A stretch of 64,000 nt of DNA from Flavobacterium keumense (GCF_029866485.1 NZ_CP092332.1:1860001-1924000), one strand, 5' to 3'; positions 17,371 through 26,720 are shown, numbered from the stretch's first letter. Numbers and translations: made by a program. The notes: a model not told the origin generated them from the letters alone.

Positions 17371-19158
17371 TTATGAATTACTAAATTGTAAATTACTTAG
17401 ATTCTTGTAAATTCCATTGTCCAAAGCAATCAATTCTTGATGAGTACCTTGTTCCGCGATCACTCCTTTATCTAAGACTAAAATTTGGTCTGCAGAACGA
17501 ATCGTAGATAAACGATGCGCAATGATGATACTTGTTCTTCCTTCCATTAATATTTCAAGTGCTTCTTGTACGAGTTTTTCACTTTCGCTATCCAGAGAAG
17601 AAGTGGCTTCGTCTAAAATTAAAATACTTGGATTTTTAAGCAATGCTCTTGCAATCGCAATGCGTTGTCTTTGACCTCCTGATAATTTTACACCACGTTC
17701 TCCTACTAAAGTATCTAACTTTTCTGGAAAACTTTCAATGAAATTATAAGCATTGGCTTGTTGGGCTGCAGCCAAAATTTCTTCTTCGGTAGCATTGGGT
17801 TTTCCATAGGCAATATTCTCGCGAATGGTTCCTCCAAAAAGAATAACATCTTGAGGGACAATGCTCATATTACCGCGAAGTTGTTCTAAATCGTAATCGG
17901 ATATGTTCTTATGATCAATTTCAATACTTCCTTCAGCAATGGAATAGAATCGTAATAAAAGTGAGGCAATAGTTGATTTTCCAGCACCACTTGGTCCTAC
18001 AATAGCTATTTTTTGCCCAAATTGAGCCGTAAAACTTACATCTTTTAAGACCTTCATCTCTTTTCTTGACGGGTATTGAAAGGCTACATTTTTGAAACTT
18101 ACATTGCCTTTGATTTTTTCAATAGATTGATGAGTAGAAGTCCCTTCAATTTTTTCTGGAGTTTCGTCCAATAATTCAAAAACACGTTCAGTAGCTCCAA
18201 TTGCTTTTTGAATTTGTGCATACAATTCGGCAATACCACCAAAAGAAGCACCAACAAAAGTAGAATACAATACAAACGAGATTAATTGACCTACACTCAT
18301 TTCACCAGAAATACTCAACTGCACGCCATACCAAACCACCGCTACGATAGCACCAAAAAGACAAAATATAATGAAAGAAGCAAAGTACCCACGGTATTTT
18401 CCTCCTTTGATAGCAATTTGAATCACTTCTTTTATCTGAGTTTTATAACGAGCAATTTCATACCATTCGTTAGCAAATGCTTTTACAATACTGATTCCTT
18501 GCATGGTTTCTTCTACAATCACTTGGCTTTCGGCTACTTTATCTTGAACTTTTTTGGAATACCCTCTGATGAATCGTCCAAAAATTACGGCTGCTACGGC
18601 AACCAACGGAACAACAGAAAGCATCAATAGAGTAAGTTTGAAACTCTCTGTAGCCAATAAAGCAATTCCACCAACAATAAGAATGAATTGTCTTAGAAAC
18701 TCAGCAATGGTAGAAGTTAAGGTGTCTTGAATTTGTGAAATGTCAGAGCTAATGCGGCTATTCAATTCCCCCACACGTTTTTGGGAAAAGAATGACATTG
18801 GCAATTTTACTAGATTGCTATATAAAGCCAAACGAAGATTGGCCAGAGTATTTTCTGTAAAATTGACAAACAAAGACAATCTGAAAAACGAAAATATAGA
18901 TTGCATGAATAAAATACCTACTAAGATCAGCGCAATGAAATTAGCTTGTGCATTGTCTTTGTTTTTGACACAATCTACTAATAATCCCATTAACTTTGGA
19001 AAAGCCAAAGCAGTACCTCCTGTGAGTAATAAAAAAAGTAAACCTACATAAAACTTCCAACGGTGTTTTCCTGAATATTGGAATATGAGTGTTGCTTTTT
19101 GAAGGGCGCTTAAGGTTATTTTTGATTTTGGTAAATCGTTTTCTTTGAATCGTGCCAT
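17371..19158 (-). CDS. ABC exporter, permease-ATPase fusion (MsbA/BmrA type)
   Basis: A 595-residue half-transporter at the inner membrane. The N-terminal six-helix ABC_membrane domain (about residues 30-310) is followed by the nucleotide-binding domain with Walker A GPSGAGKST (about 395), Q-loop in SIVPQDVILF, signature LSGGQRQRIAIARAL (about 490) and Walker B SILILDEATSSLDSE, then the H-loop in IIAHRLSTI. The substrate is unknown; lipid A flipping (MsbA) or drug export are the usual options for this length. It has its own promoter at 19178-19208 and is not in an operon. Confidence 0.92.
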   Translation of the reverse strand: MARFKENDLPKSKITLSALQKATLIFQYSGKHRWKFYVGLLFLLLTGGTALAFPKLMGLLVDCVKNKDNAQANFIALILVGILFMQSIFSFFRLSLFVNFTENTLANLRLALYSNLVKLPMSFFSQKRVGELNSRISSDISQIQDTLTSTIAEFLRQFILIVGGIALLATESFKLTLLMLSVVPLVAVAAVIFGRFIRGYSKKVQDKVAESQVIVEETMQGISIVKAFANEWYEIARYKTQIKEVIQIAIKGGKYRGYFASFIIFCLFGAIVAVVWYGVQLSISGEMSVGQLISFVLYSTFVGASFGGIAELYAQIQKAIGATERVFELLDETPEKIEGTSTHQSIEKIKGNVSFKNVAFQYPSRKEMKVLKDVSFTAQFGQKIAIVGPSGAGKSTIASLLLRFYSIAEGSIEIDHKNISDYDLEQLRGNMSIVPQDVILFGGTIRENIAYGKPNATEEEILAAAQQANAYNFIESFPEKLDTLVGERGVKLSGGQRQRIAIARALLKNPSILILDEATSSLDSESEKLVQEALEILMEGRTSIIIAHRLSTIRSADQILVLDKGVIAEQGTHQELIALDNGIYKNLSNLQFSNS

Positions 19159-19177
19159 GTGTCTTTTATATAGATTC

Positions 19178-19208
19178 CAAAAGTACTATTCTCCTTATTG
19201 TAAAACAA
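19178..19208 (-). promoter_or_regulatory. Promoter of the ABC exporter gene
   Basis: Minus strand: TTG (19206-19208), a 20-nt spacer and a perfect TACTTTTG (19178-19185), about 20 nt upstream of the ATG at 19158. A full consensus match. Confidence 0.7.
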
Positions 19209-19309
19209 AAACTTCATATAAATTAAGTTTTTTTTATATATTATTTCAAGATGTTATAAAAAATATAAAATCGTATTTCGCTTACTTTTTTTGGTTAATT
19301 TTGACCCCA

Positions 19310-19702
19310 ATGAGAATATTACCATTTTTCATATCGCTATATTTTTTTGTACTAGGTTACGGGAACAATTTTGCTGTTGAGGCAAGTAAGTTGCCTTTGA
19401 CTCATTCTATTGTAACTAATTTTCAAAAAAATCAGTTGCAGCAATACCATTCAAAAGAGCATACAAATCTTTCTGTTTTTGAATTTACTGATATTGAATT
19501 AGAAGAGGATTATCATAGTAATGAAGATTCCTCAGATTTTAAATCTAATTTTTTAGAACAAAATTCTTGTTTTGATAATTGGATCTCTATTGCAGCCATC
19601 TTATTTCAATCAAATTATCGCCAGAAAGGTAATTTTTCTACCTTTTTTGTAGCTCTGTTTGCGATACCTATTTACCTTAAAAATCAGGTTTTAAGAATCT
19701 GA
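19310..19702 (+). CDS. Hypothetical exported or membrane protein upstream of the RND efflux operon
   Basis: About 130 residues from the ATG at 19310. The N-terminus MRILPFFISLYFFVLGYG is a hydrophobic signal or anchor. The middle is acidic (TDIELEEDYHSNED) and the C-terminal quarter has another hydrophobic stretch (FSTFFVALFAIPIYL). The longer open frame back to 19145 overlaps the start of the divergent ABC exporter and its promoter, so the inner ATG is preferred. A TAATTTTG box (19296-19303) ends only 6 nt before it. No domain recognised. Similar short exported proteins precede RND efflux operons in Flavobacteriia, so a link to the pump is possible but unproven. Confidence 0.55.
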   Translation: MRILPFFISLYFFVLGYGNNFAVEASKLPLTHSIVTNFQKNQLQQYHSKEHTNLSVFEFTDIELEEDYHSNEDSSDFKSNFLEQNSCFDNWISIAAILFQSNYRQKGNFSTFFVALFAIPIYLKNQVLRI

Positions 19703-19744
19703 AAAAAAAACTCCTTTGATTCTTAAATAGTAATTATTCCAATT

Positions 19745-19860
19745 GATTTGGGTATAGTTTTTTTTACATTAGATACCCTAAATCGCCCAGTAAATATTGG
19801 GTTTCCTCGTTTTAAGAGTCTGTCTTTTTACATTTAAAAACATTTAATTTTTATTTTACC
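19745..19860 (+). promoter_or_regulatory. Structured leader before the RND efflux operon
   Basis: A strong imperfect hairpin pairs GATTTGGGTAT (19745-19755) with ATACCCTAAATC (19773-19784), one bulged base, around a T-rich loop. A second small hairpin pairs CCCA with TGGG around 19786-19801. A TACATTTA box (19829-19836, one mismatch from TAnnTTTG) lies just before the adaptor ATG. The first hairpin could end the transcript of the upstream small gene; the box could start the efflux operon. Confidence 0.4.
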
Positions 19861-19861
19861 C

Positions 19862-20944
19862 ATGAAGAGAATAGTCCTATTCATTGGCTTTACAGCCTTA
19901 TTATGCAATTTAAGTTGCAACCAAAAAAAAGAAACACGAGAAGAAGATGAAAAGTACACTGTAACTAATCCTGTACGAATTGATACTTCGTTTACTAAGG
20001 AGTATGTTACTCAAATACGTTCGATTAGAAATATCGAACTGAGAGCTCAAGAAAAAGGATTTTTACAAAATATTTATGTTGATGAAGGACAATTTGTACA
20101 AACAGGTCAGTTGTTATTCAGAATCATGCCAAAAATTTATGAAGCGGAATTATTAAAAGCGCAATCTGAAGCTAAAGCTGCCGAAATAGAATTGCAAAAT
20201 GCCAAAACTTTGGCAGATAAAAATGTAGTGTCTAAAAATGAACAAGCCATGGCACAAGCTAAATTAGAGCAAGCTAGAGCAGAGGTAGCCTTAGCAAAGT
20301 TACATTTGTCTTTTACTGAGATTAGGGCTCCTTTCTCTGGAACAATTGATCGTATTCCTAAAAAATTAGGGAGTCTAATTGATGAAGGTGAATTATTGAC
20401 AAGCCTTTCTGATAATAGTAAAATGTACGCCTACTTCAATGTGTCTGAACCTGAATATTTGGAATATGAAACCAATAAAAATACTCGAGGTAGTTCTACA
20501 ATTAATTTGCGTTTAGCAAATAATGAAATTTTTAAGCATAAAGGTAAAATAGAAGTGATAGAAAGTGAATTTGATAATGAAACAGGAAATATTGCTTTTA
20601 GGGCTAGCTTCCCTAATTCTGAAAAATTATTGCGAAATGGTCAAACAGGCAAAGTAGTAATGACAGTTCCGGTTAAAAACACATTAATTATTCCTCAAAA
20701 AGCAACCTACGAAATTCAGGATAAAAAATATGTTTTTGTTGTCGATAAAAACAAGGTTGCAAAATCGATAGAAATCAAAATTAAAGGCGAATTACCAGAC
20801 CTTTATGTGATACAAAGTGGTATTGAAGAATCTGATAAAATTTTGCTAGAAGGTGTTCAAAAAGTAAATGATGGTGATAAAATAAATTATGTGTATCAAA
20901 AACCGTTGGACGTTCTTGCTCATTTGAAGTTGAAAGCAGAATAG
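19862..20944 (+). CDS. RND efflux periplasmic adaptor lipoprotein (AcrA/MexA type)
   Basis: A 360-residue membrane fusion protein bridging the RND pump and the outer-membrane channel. The N-terminus is a lipoprotein signal with lipobox LCNLSC (Cys at about residue 19). A lipoyl-like half (IYVDEGQFVQTGQLLFRI, about 70-87), an alpha-helical hairpin rich in Ala, Lys and Glu (about 95-145), the second lipoyl half (FTEIRAPFSGTIDRIP) and beta-barrel and membrane-proximal domains follow. It is the first gene of a three-gene operon; the pump starts 24 nt downstream. Confidence 0.93.
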   Translation: MKRIVLFIGFTALLCNLSCNQKKETREEDEKYTVTNPVRIDTSFTKEYVTQIRSIRNIELRAQEKGFLQNIYVDEGQFVQTGQLLFRIMPKIYEAELLKAQSEAKAAEIELQNAKTLADKNVVSKNEQAMAQAKLEQARAEVALAKLHLSFTEIRAPFSGTIDRIPKKLGSLIDEGELLTSLSDNSKMYAYFNVSEPEYLEYETNKNTRGSSTINLRLANNEIFKHKGKIEVIESEFDNETGNIAFRASFPNSEKLLRNGQTGKVVMTVPVKNTLIIPQKATYEIQDKKYVFVVDKNKVAKSIEIKIKGELPDLYVIQSGIEESDKILLEGVQKVNDGDKINYVYQKPLDVLAHLKLKAE

Positions 20945-20968
20945 ATTAACTATTAAAATACGAAATTC

Positions 20969-23900
20969 ATGTTTAATAAATTTATACAAAGACCTGTATT
21001 GTCAATAGTAATATCCCTTGTTATTATTTTTTTGGGAGTACTAGCAATAACTGGATTACCCGTAACTCAATTCCCATCTATATCGCCTCCAAAAGTAAAT
21101 ATTACTGCGGCATATCCTGGAGCTAATGGAGAATTAATGGTAAAAGCGGTAGTTATTCCATTAGAAAGAGCTATTAATGGAGTTCCTGGTATGAAATACA
21201 TCACATCTGATGCAGGAAATGATGGGGAAGCTTCTGTTCAAGTGGTATTTAATTTAGGAACAGATCCTAATCAAGCAGCGATTAATATTCAAAATAGGGT
21301 TGCTTCTGTGATTAACAAACTACCTCCATTAGTTGTTAGGGAAGGTCTGAAAATTACCCGTGAAGAACCTAATATGCTTTTATATGTCAATTTATTTAGT
21401 AACGATAAAAGCACTGATCAGAAATTCTTATATAATTACGCAGACATTAACATCTTGTCTGATTTAAAACGTGTTAATGGTGTTGGATTTGCAGATATTT
21501 TAGGAAACCGAGATTATGCAATGCGAATTTGGTTAAAACCAGATCGAATGTTAGCCTATAAGATATCGGCCGATGAAATCATGGAGTCTTTGAGTAATCA
21601 GAGTTTAGAAGCTTCGCCTGGTAAAACAGGAGAAAGTTCTGGTAAACGATCACAAGCCTTTGAATACGTATTAAAATACAAAGGAAGGTATACTACAAAA
21701 GAAGGATATGGCAATATTGTAGTTAGAGCTAACCCTGATGGAGAATTACTTCGATTAAAAGATGTTGCCGATATTGAGTTTGGAAGTTCTATGTATGATA
21801 TTTATTCTAGTATAGACGGTAAACCTTCAGCGGCCATCTCTATAAAACAATCGTATGGTAGTAATGCTAGCCAAGTTATCAAAGATGTTAAAGTAAAATT
21901 AGAGGAATTAAAAAAATCGTTTCCTAAAGGAATGGATTATGAAATCAGTTATGATGTTTCTAAATTTTTAGATGCTTCTATAGATAAAGTTATTCATACC
22001 TTGGTTGAAGCTTTTATTTTGGTTGGATTAGTTGTATTTCTATTTCTTGGCGATTGGCGTTCTACATTAATTCCAGCAATAGCTGTTCCAGTGTCATTAA
22101 TTGGAACCTTTGCCTTTATGCAATTATTTGGAATAACCATTAACTTGATTACACTCTTTGCCTTAGTACTAGCGATCGGGGTTGTTGTAGATGATGCTAT
22201 TGTGGTTATTGAAGCAGTCCATGCTAAAATGGAAGAAGAACATCTCTCTGCTAGGAAAGCGACTAAAAAAGCGATGTCGGAAATTGGAGGGGCTATTATA
22301 GCAATCACTTTCTTAATGGCAGCAGTTTTTATTCCTGTAGCATTTATGTCGGGGCCTGTTGGGATATTTTACCGTCAATTTTCAATCACAATGGCAACGG
22401 CTATTATACTTTCGGGAATTGTCGCTTTAACATTAACACCTGCTTTGTGTGCTATAATGCTTAAAAATAATCACGGAGTTGTTCGCCCAACGAATTTAGT
22501 AAATCGATTTTTAGATGAATTTAATTATCGATTCAATAATTTAACGACTAACTATCAAAAAATACTAGCCTTATTTATAAATAGAAGGACAATTTCGATA
22601 GGAATATTAGTCGCCTTTTGTGTAGGAATATTTTTCATCAATAATAGTTTACCTTCTGGATTCATTCCAGGAGAAGATCAAGGAATGTTCTATGCAATTA
22701 TTCAAACTCCACCAGGTTCATCATTGGAACGAACAAATGAAGTAGCCGAAAAATTGCAAAAAGTAGCAGAAAGAATAGAAGGGGTACAATCTGTTTCTGC
22801 TTTGGCAGGATACGAAATATTAACTGAAGGAACGGGTGCTAATACGGGAACTTGTTTGATTAATTTAAAGGATTGGCATGAAAGAGATAAAAATGTGGAA
22901 GAAATCATAAAAGAGTTAGAAGAACAAGCTAAAGACATTCCTGGCGCTACCATTGAATTTTTCCAGCCTCCAGCCGTTCCGGGTTATGGTGCCGCAGGTG
23001 GTTTTGAATTGCGATTGTTAGATAAATCAGGCTCTGGAGATTATAAAAAAATGGAAACGGTAAGTAAAGAATTTGTGGCTGCCTTAAAAAAACGCCCAGA
23101 ACTTACTTCGGTATTTACTTTTTACAGTGCCAGTTTTCCTCAATACATTCTTGATATTGATAACGATTTAGCACAGCAAAAAGGGGTAAGTATTGAAAAT
23201 GCTATGAATACGTTATCCACATTAGTAGGGAGTAATTATGAGACTAATTTTATTAAATACGATAGACAATATAAAGTTATAGTCCAAGCGGCTCCTGAAT
23301 ACAGAGCTCTACCTGAGGATATATTGAAATTATATGTTAAAAATGACCGAGATGAAATGGTACCTTTTTCGGCTTTTATGACTATGAGAAAAGTATATGG
23401 ATTATCGGAAATTACACGACATAATATGTATAATGCTGCTGAAATTAGTGGTGCTCCTGCAATAGGGTTCAGTAGTGGTACTGCTATTGAAGTGGTTAAA
23501 AAAGTAGCCGAAGAAACGCTACCAAGAGGTTTTGGAATTGATTGGGCGGGTATTTCTGCAGATGAAGTAGCTAGAGGAAACGAAGCGCTGTATATATTCT
23601 TAATCTGTCTTGGATTTGTCTATTTAGTTCTTGCTGCGCAATACGAAAGCTTTATTTTGCCATTGGTAATCATTTTGTCTTTACCTGCAGGTATATTTGG
23701 TGCTTTCTTGTTTTTAAAATTATTTGGTTTAGCCAATAATATTTATGCACAAGTTGCTTTTGTAATGCTTATTGGTTTATTAGGTAAAAACGCTGTTTTG
23801 ATTGTAGAGTTTGCTGCTCAAAAGCATAGTCAAGGAGCCTCAATTATTGATGCAGCTATGGAAGGTGCCAAAGTTCGTTTCCGACCTATTTTGATGACTT

Positions 23901-24133
23901 CTTTTGCTTTTATTGCAGGTTTGATACCTCTCGCTTTGGCTTCTGATCCAGGGAAAATTGGAAATAGGACATTAGGCTCTGCAGCAGCTGGTGGAATGTT
24001 GATAGGAACAGTTTGTGGAGTATTGATTATTCCCGGATTGTATTACATTTTCGGAAAGATGTCCGAAAAAGTGAAATTCATTAAAAACGAAGACGAAAAT
24101 CCTTTAACTGAAGAAATTAATAGCAATGATTAA
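20969..24133 (+). CDS. RND efflux pump, HAE1 family (AcrB type)
   Basis: A 1054-residue inner-membrane proton-driven pump, the usual AcrB length. The N-terminus MFNKFIQRPVLSIVISLVII is the first membrane helix. TM4 carries the proton-relay acids in VLAIGVVVDDAIVVIEAVHA (about residues 395-414), typical of hydrophobic/amphiphilic drug exporters rather than metal pumps. Two large periplasmic loops (about 35-330 and 560-860) and a second six-helix bundle with FVMLIGLLGKNAVLIVEFA (about 932-950) are present. The stop overlaps the start of the outer-membrane gene by 8 nt, indicating tight coupling. The substrate is unknown. Confidence 0.96.
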   Translation: MFNKFIQRPVLSIVISLVIIFLGVLAITGLPVTQFPSISPPKVNITAAYPGANGELMVKAVVIPLERAINGVPGMKYITSDAGNDGEASVQVVFNLGTDPNQAAINIQNRVASVINKLPPLVVREGLKITREEPNMLLYVNLFSNDKSTDQKFLYNYADINILSDLKRVNGVGFADILGNRDYAMRIWLKPDRMLAYKISADEIMESLSNQSLEASPGKTGESSGKRSQAFEYVLKYKGRYTTKEGYGNIVVRANPDGELLRLKDVADIEFGSSMYDIYSSIDGKPSAAISIKQSYGSNASQVIKDVKVKLEELKKSFPKGMDYEISYDVSKFLDASIDKVIHTLVEAFILVGLVVFLFLGDWRSTLIPAIAVPVSLIGTFAFMQLFGITINLITLFALVLAIGVVVDDAIVVIEAVHAKMEEEHLSARKATKKAMSEIGGAIIAITFLMAAVFIPVAFMSGPVGIFYRQFSITMATAIILSGIVALTLTPALCAIMLKNNHGVVRPTNLVNRFLDEFNYRFNNLTTNYQKILALFINRRTISIGILVAFCVGIFFINNSLPSGFIPGEDQGMFYAIIQTPPGSSLERTNEVAEKLQKVAERIEGVQSVSALAGYEILTEGTGANTGTCLINLKDWHERDKNVEEIIKELEEQAKDIPGATIEFFQPPAVPGYGAAGGFELRLLDKSGSGDYKKMETVSKEFVAALKKRPELTSVFTFYSASFPQYILDIDNDLAQQKGVSIENAMNTLSTLVGSNYETNFIKYDRQYKVIVQAAPEYRALPEDILKLYVKNDRDEMVPFSAFMTMRKVYGLSEITRHNMYNAAEISGAPAIGFSSGTAIEVVKKVAEETLPRGFGIDWAGISADEVARGNEALYIFLICLGFVYLVLAAQYESFILPLVIILSLPAGIFGAFLFLKLFGLANNIYAQVAFVMLIGLLGKNAVLIVEFAAQKHSQGASIIDAAMEGAKVRFRPILMTSFAFIAGLIPLALASDPGKIGNRTLGSAAAGGMLIGTVCGVLIIPGLYYIFGKMSEKVKFIKNEDENPLTEEINSND

Positions 24134-25559
24134 ATTAAAAATAACTCAATATGCTATTCTGCTAGGCTTATGTCTGGCGGTAATTAGCTGTAAAGCACCC
24201 GATATTAAGTCGGTAAATTCAACTGCTGCACTTCCAGAAGCGTTTGCTTCTTCAAAAGATACAGCAACGTTAGCTACTGTACAATGGCACAATTTTTTTA
24301 AGGATAAAAACCTAGTGGATTTAATTGAGGTTGCTTTACAAAACAACCAAGAATTAGCCATTACGTTACAAGAAATTGAAATTGCTAAGAACGATATTCG
24401 AGTGCGTAAAGGCGCTTTGCTACCCACAGTAGGCATAGGTGCTGGAGCAGGAGTAGAGAAAGTAGGACGATACACTAGTCAAGGTGCGGGTGACGCTTCT
24501 ACCGAAATTACTCCGGGACAAGAATTTCCTGAAGCTTTACAAGATTATAAACTGGCGGCTTATGCCCATTGGGAAGTGGATATTTGGAAAAAATTACGCA
24601 ATAGCAAAAAAGCAGCCATTAGCCGTTATTTGGCTACAGTTGAAGGAAAAAACTTTGTGATTACTAATTTGATTGCTGAAATAGCGAGCTCGTATTATGA
24701 GCTGTTGGCTTACGATAACCAATTGGAGATTGTGAAACAAAGTATTGCAATTCAAAAGAATGCTTTGGAAATTGTAAAAATTCAAAAAGAAGCAGCACGT
24801 GCAACCGAATTAGCCGTTCAGAAATTTGAAGCCGAAGTGTTGACTTCAAGCAGTATGGAGTTTGATATTCTTCAAAAAATTAAAGAAACAGAGAATAAAA
24901 TCAACTTTTTATTGGCCCGTTATCCACAGGAAATTAAAAGAGATAAAACAAGTTTAGTAAGCGCTTTGCCTTCACAATTGAAAGCAGGAATTCCGTCGCA
25001 ATTGTTAGCGAATCGTCCGGATATTAAACAAGCCGAGTTGGAATTAGAAGCCGCCAAATTAGATGTAAAAGTGGCTAGAGCGGAGTTTTATCCTTCCTTA
25101 GATATTTCGGCTTCAGTAGGATGGAATGCGTTCAAATCGTCGTATTTGTTTAAAACACCCGAATCCTTATTGTATTCTCTAGTAGGAGATGTAGCAGCTC
25201 CTTTAATCAATAGAAATGCGATTAAAGCTGAGTTTAAAAGTGCCAACTCACGCCAACTCCAAGCCTTGTACAATTATGAGAAAACGATTTTAAATGCCTA
25301 TCTAGAAGTAGTTAATCAATTATCTAAAGTGGATAATTTACAAAAAAGCTTCAGTTTGAAAACCCAACGAGTAGGAGCTTTGGACCGTTCTATTTCGGTT
25401 TCTAATGATTTGTTCAAATCAGCACGAGCAGATTATTTTGAAGTGTTGATGACCCAACGAGATGCTTTAGAAGCAAAATTAGAATTGGTAGATACCCAAA
25501 AAGAGCTAATTAACGCCTCAGTATATGTTTACAGAGACTTAGGCGGTGGTTGGAAATAA
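24126..25559 (+). CDS. Outer-membrane efflux lipoprotein (NodT/OprM, TolC superfamily)
   Basis: A 477-residue outer-membrane channel with two OEP repeats. The N-terminal signal has a lipobox ending AVISC (Cys about residue 22), so it is a lipoprotein like OprM. The first OEP repeat spans about 60-250 (with EIEIAKNDIRVRKGALLP), and the second about 270-470 (with PDIKQAELELEAAKLDVKVA and RAEFYPSLD). Its start lies within the pump gene. The operon ends at the terminator at 25577-25610. Confidence 0.93.
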   Translation: MIKLKITQYAILLGLCLAVISCKAPDIKSVNSTAALPEAFASSKDTATLATVQWHNFFKDKNLVDLIEVALQNNQELAITLQEIEIAKNDIRVRKGALLPTVGIGAGAGVEKVGRYTSQGAGDASTEITPGQEFPEALQDYKLAAYAHWEVDIWKKLRNSKKAAISRYLATVEGKNFVITNLIAEIASSYYELLAYDNQLEIVKQSIAIQKNALEIVKIQKEAARATELAVQKFEAEVLTSSSMEFDILQKIKETENKINFLLARYPQEIKRDKTSLVSALPSQLKAGIPSQLLANRPDIKQAELELEAAKLDVKVARAEFYPSLDISASVGWNAFKSSYLFKTPESLLYSLVGDVAAPLINRNAIKAEFKSANSRQLQALYNYEKTILNAYLEVVNQLSKVDNLQKSFSLKTQRVGALDRSISVSNDLFKSARADYFEVLMTQRDALEAKLELVDTQKELINASVYVYRDLGGGWK

Positions 25560-25576
25560 GAAAATTGTTTCAAAAC

Positions 25577-25610
25577 CAAAAACTCCATCAGCAATGATGG
25601 AGTTTTTTTT
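25577..25610 (+). terminator. Terminator of the RND efflux operon
   Basis: Perfect 10-bp stem AACTCCATCA / TGATGGAGTT (25581-25590, 25595-25604), GCAA loop, followed by a run of T residues. Confidence 0.93.
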
Positions 25611-25686
25611 ATGCTCTGTATTTAATTTATTAGTAAGTTTGATTTTAGTTAGTTCAAAGTCAGGAGACTTTGCGCAGCGTGAGGAT

Positions 25687-25742
25687 TTTGTCTAGACAAA
25701 TAAAAATTAATTAAAACAATTTAAAAGAGCAACTATGGTTGC
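25687..25742 (-). terminator. Terminator-like hairpin downstream of the substrate-binding protein gene, with an adjacent palindrome
   Basis: GCAACtatgGTTGC (25729-25742) is a 5-bp hairpin flanked by an A run and a T run on both strands, placed to end the leftward transcript from 25871. Next to it is a perfect 14-bp palindrome TTTGTCTAGACAAA at 25687-25700. The rest of the 25611-25870 gap has no gene. Confidence 0.4.
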
Positions 25743-25773
25743 ATTTTTTGTGCTGAAAAATAAACGAGTAGTC

Positions 25774-25819
25774 TAGCCCCGATAGTAGCAAGCTACCGTG
25801 TAGCGCGGATAGCGGGACA
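25774..25819. repeat. GC-rich hairpin element, flavobacterial dispersed type
   Basis: A GC-rich island in AT-rich surroundings: outer arms CCCG (25778-25781) and CGGG (25813-25816), each next to a GATAG direct repeat, and an inner hairpin GTAGCaaGCTAC (25785-25796). Elements with this layout (CCCCGATAG ... GCGGATAGCGGG) recur between genes in many Flavobacterium genomes as far as I recall; I know no accepted name or function. Confidence 0.55.
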
Positions 25820-25870
25820 GCACGGGTTAAGAAGATGAAGTGAGTGCTCCTAAAAAAAGGTACATTTAAT

Positions 25871-26713
25871 TTATACCAACCGTGCTGCAGGAAGGATCGT
25901 ATCAATAATGTGTAACTCTAACAATTGCTTTTGAATTTGATCCAGCAAAGCTAAATCTATTTTTTCTTGAGACCATTCGGTTAAGGTTAACCATTCGTTA
26001 ATGTCTTCTATTTTTTGATGGTAGGTAGTGGCTAAACGGTCTGAAATGTTGGGTATGGCTTTAAAATCTCGTGTTTTGGCATTAATAATATCAAGAAGTG
26101 TTGCAATGGCTTCGGGCTGTGTAGCTAGGATTTCTTCGCGAACGGCAATCACAAAGCATGGCCAAGGAGTAGGGCTGTCGGCTAGGCGTCTAAAAATCCC
26201 GTTATCCACTAGTGGTTTCGTCATAAAATGTTCCCACATAAAATAATCAGCCGTACCCTCGGTCAAAGCAGTTACTGCGCCATCAATGGTGTTGACAATT
26301 TCAAATTGTAATTCGTTAGTGTTCCAACCTTGGTTTTTGGCATTGACATAGGCCATCAATTGCGAGCCTGAACCTAGGCGTGAAATGGCTACTTTGGTAT
26401 TTTCTAAATCAGCCAGCGTTTGGTAATTGGATTGAGCCGCCACGTGAATCCCCCATATTAATGACGATTTTACATATACTTGAACTATTTTAGACGGATT
26501 TCCATTAACAATATCCTTGAGGATGCCTTCGGTTAAAATCACTGCAATATCAGCACTTCCATCGCGAAGCATTTGGCACATTTTACCCGTTCCTTCAGGG
26601 ACATCAGTCCATTGCAAATCGATGTTTTCTTTTTTAAATTCGCCTTTCTCAAGGCAAATATGCCAAGGCAAATTGAAATGTTCCGGAACGCCAACAATCT
26701 TTAAAGAAGTCAT
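25871..26713 (-). CDS. ABC-type substrate-binding protein-like (SsuA/THI5 family), no signal peptide
   Basis: A 280-residue periplasmic-binding-protein type 2 fold, related to the nitrate/sulfonate/taurine and NMT1/THI5 group. Family features are the start SLKIVGVPEHFNLPWHICLEKGEF, the RDGSADIAVILTEG segment (about residues 50-63) and RLGSGSQLMAYVNA (about 112). There is no signal peptide or lipobox and no permease or ATPase nearby, so it is probably cytoplasmic, perhaps a ligand-binding or enzymatic derivative. It follows the nucleoside phosphorylase gene by 7 nt on the same strand. A salvage role is possible but not shown. Confidence 0.75.
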   Translation of the reverse strand: MTSLKIVGVPEHFNLPWHICLEKGEFKKENIDLQWTDVPEGTGKMCQMLRDGSADIAVILTEGILKDIVNGNPSKIVQVYVKSSLIWGIHVAAQSNYQTLADLENTKVAISRLGSGSQLMAYVNAKNQGWNTNELQFEIVNTIDGAVTALTEGTADYFMWEHFMTKPLVDNGIFRRLADSPTPWPCFVIAVREEILATQPEAIATLLDIINAKTRDFKAIPNISDRLATTYHQKIEDINEWLTLTEWSQEKIDLALLDQIQKQLLELHIIDTILPAARLV

Positions 26714-26720
26714 AAACGGT

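Noticed and set aside
19145..19309. Long N-terminal extension of the hypothetical protein before the RND operon
   Set aside because: It would overlap the start and promoter of the divergent ABC exporter; the ATG at 19310 gives a clean signal-like N-terminus.
21994..22308. Antisense open frame inside the RND pump gene
   Set aside because: It is the shadow of the conserved TM4 region; codon use and protein conservation belong to the plus-strand pump.
25711..25905. 64-residue open frame across the GC-rich hairpin, minus strand
   Set aside because: It is composed of the terminator-like hairpin and repeat element and overlaps the end of the substrate-binding-like gene; no initiation context.
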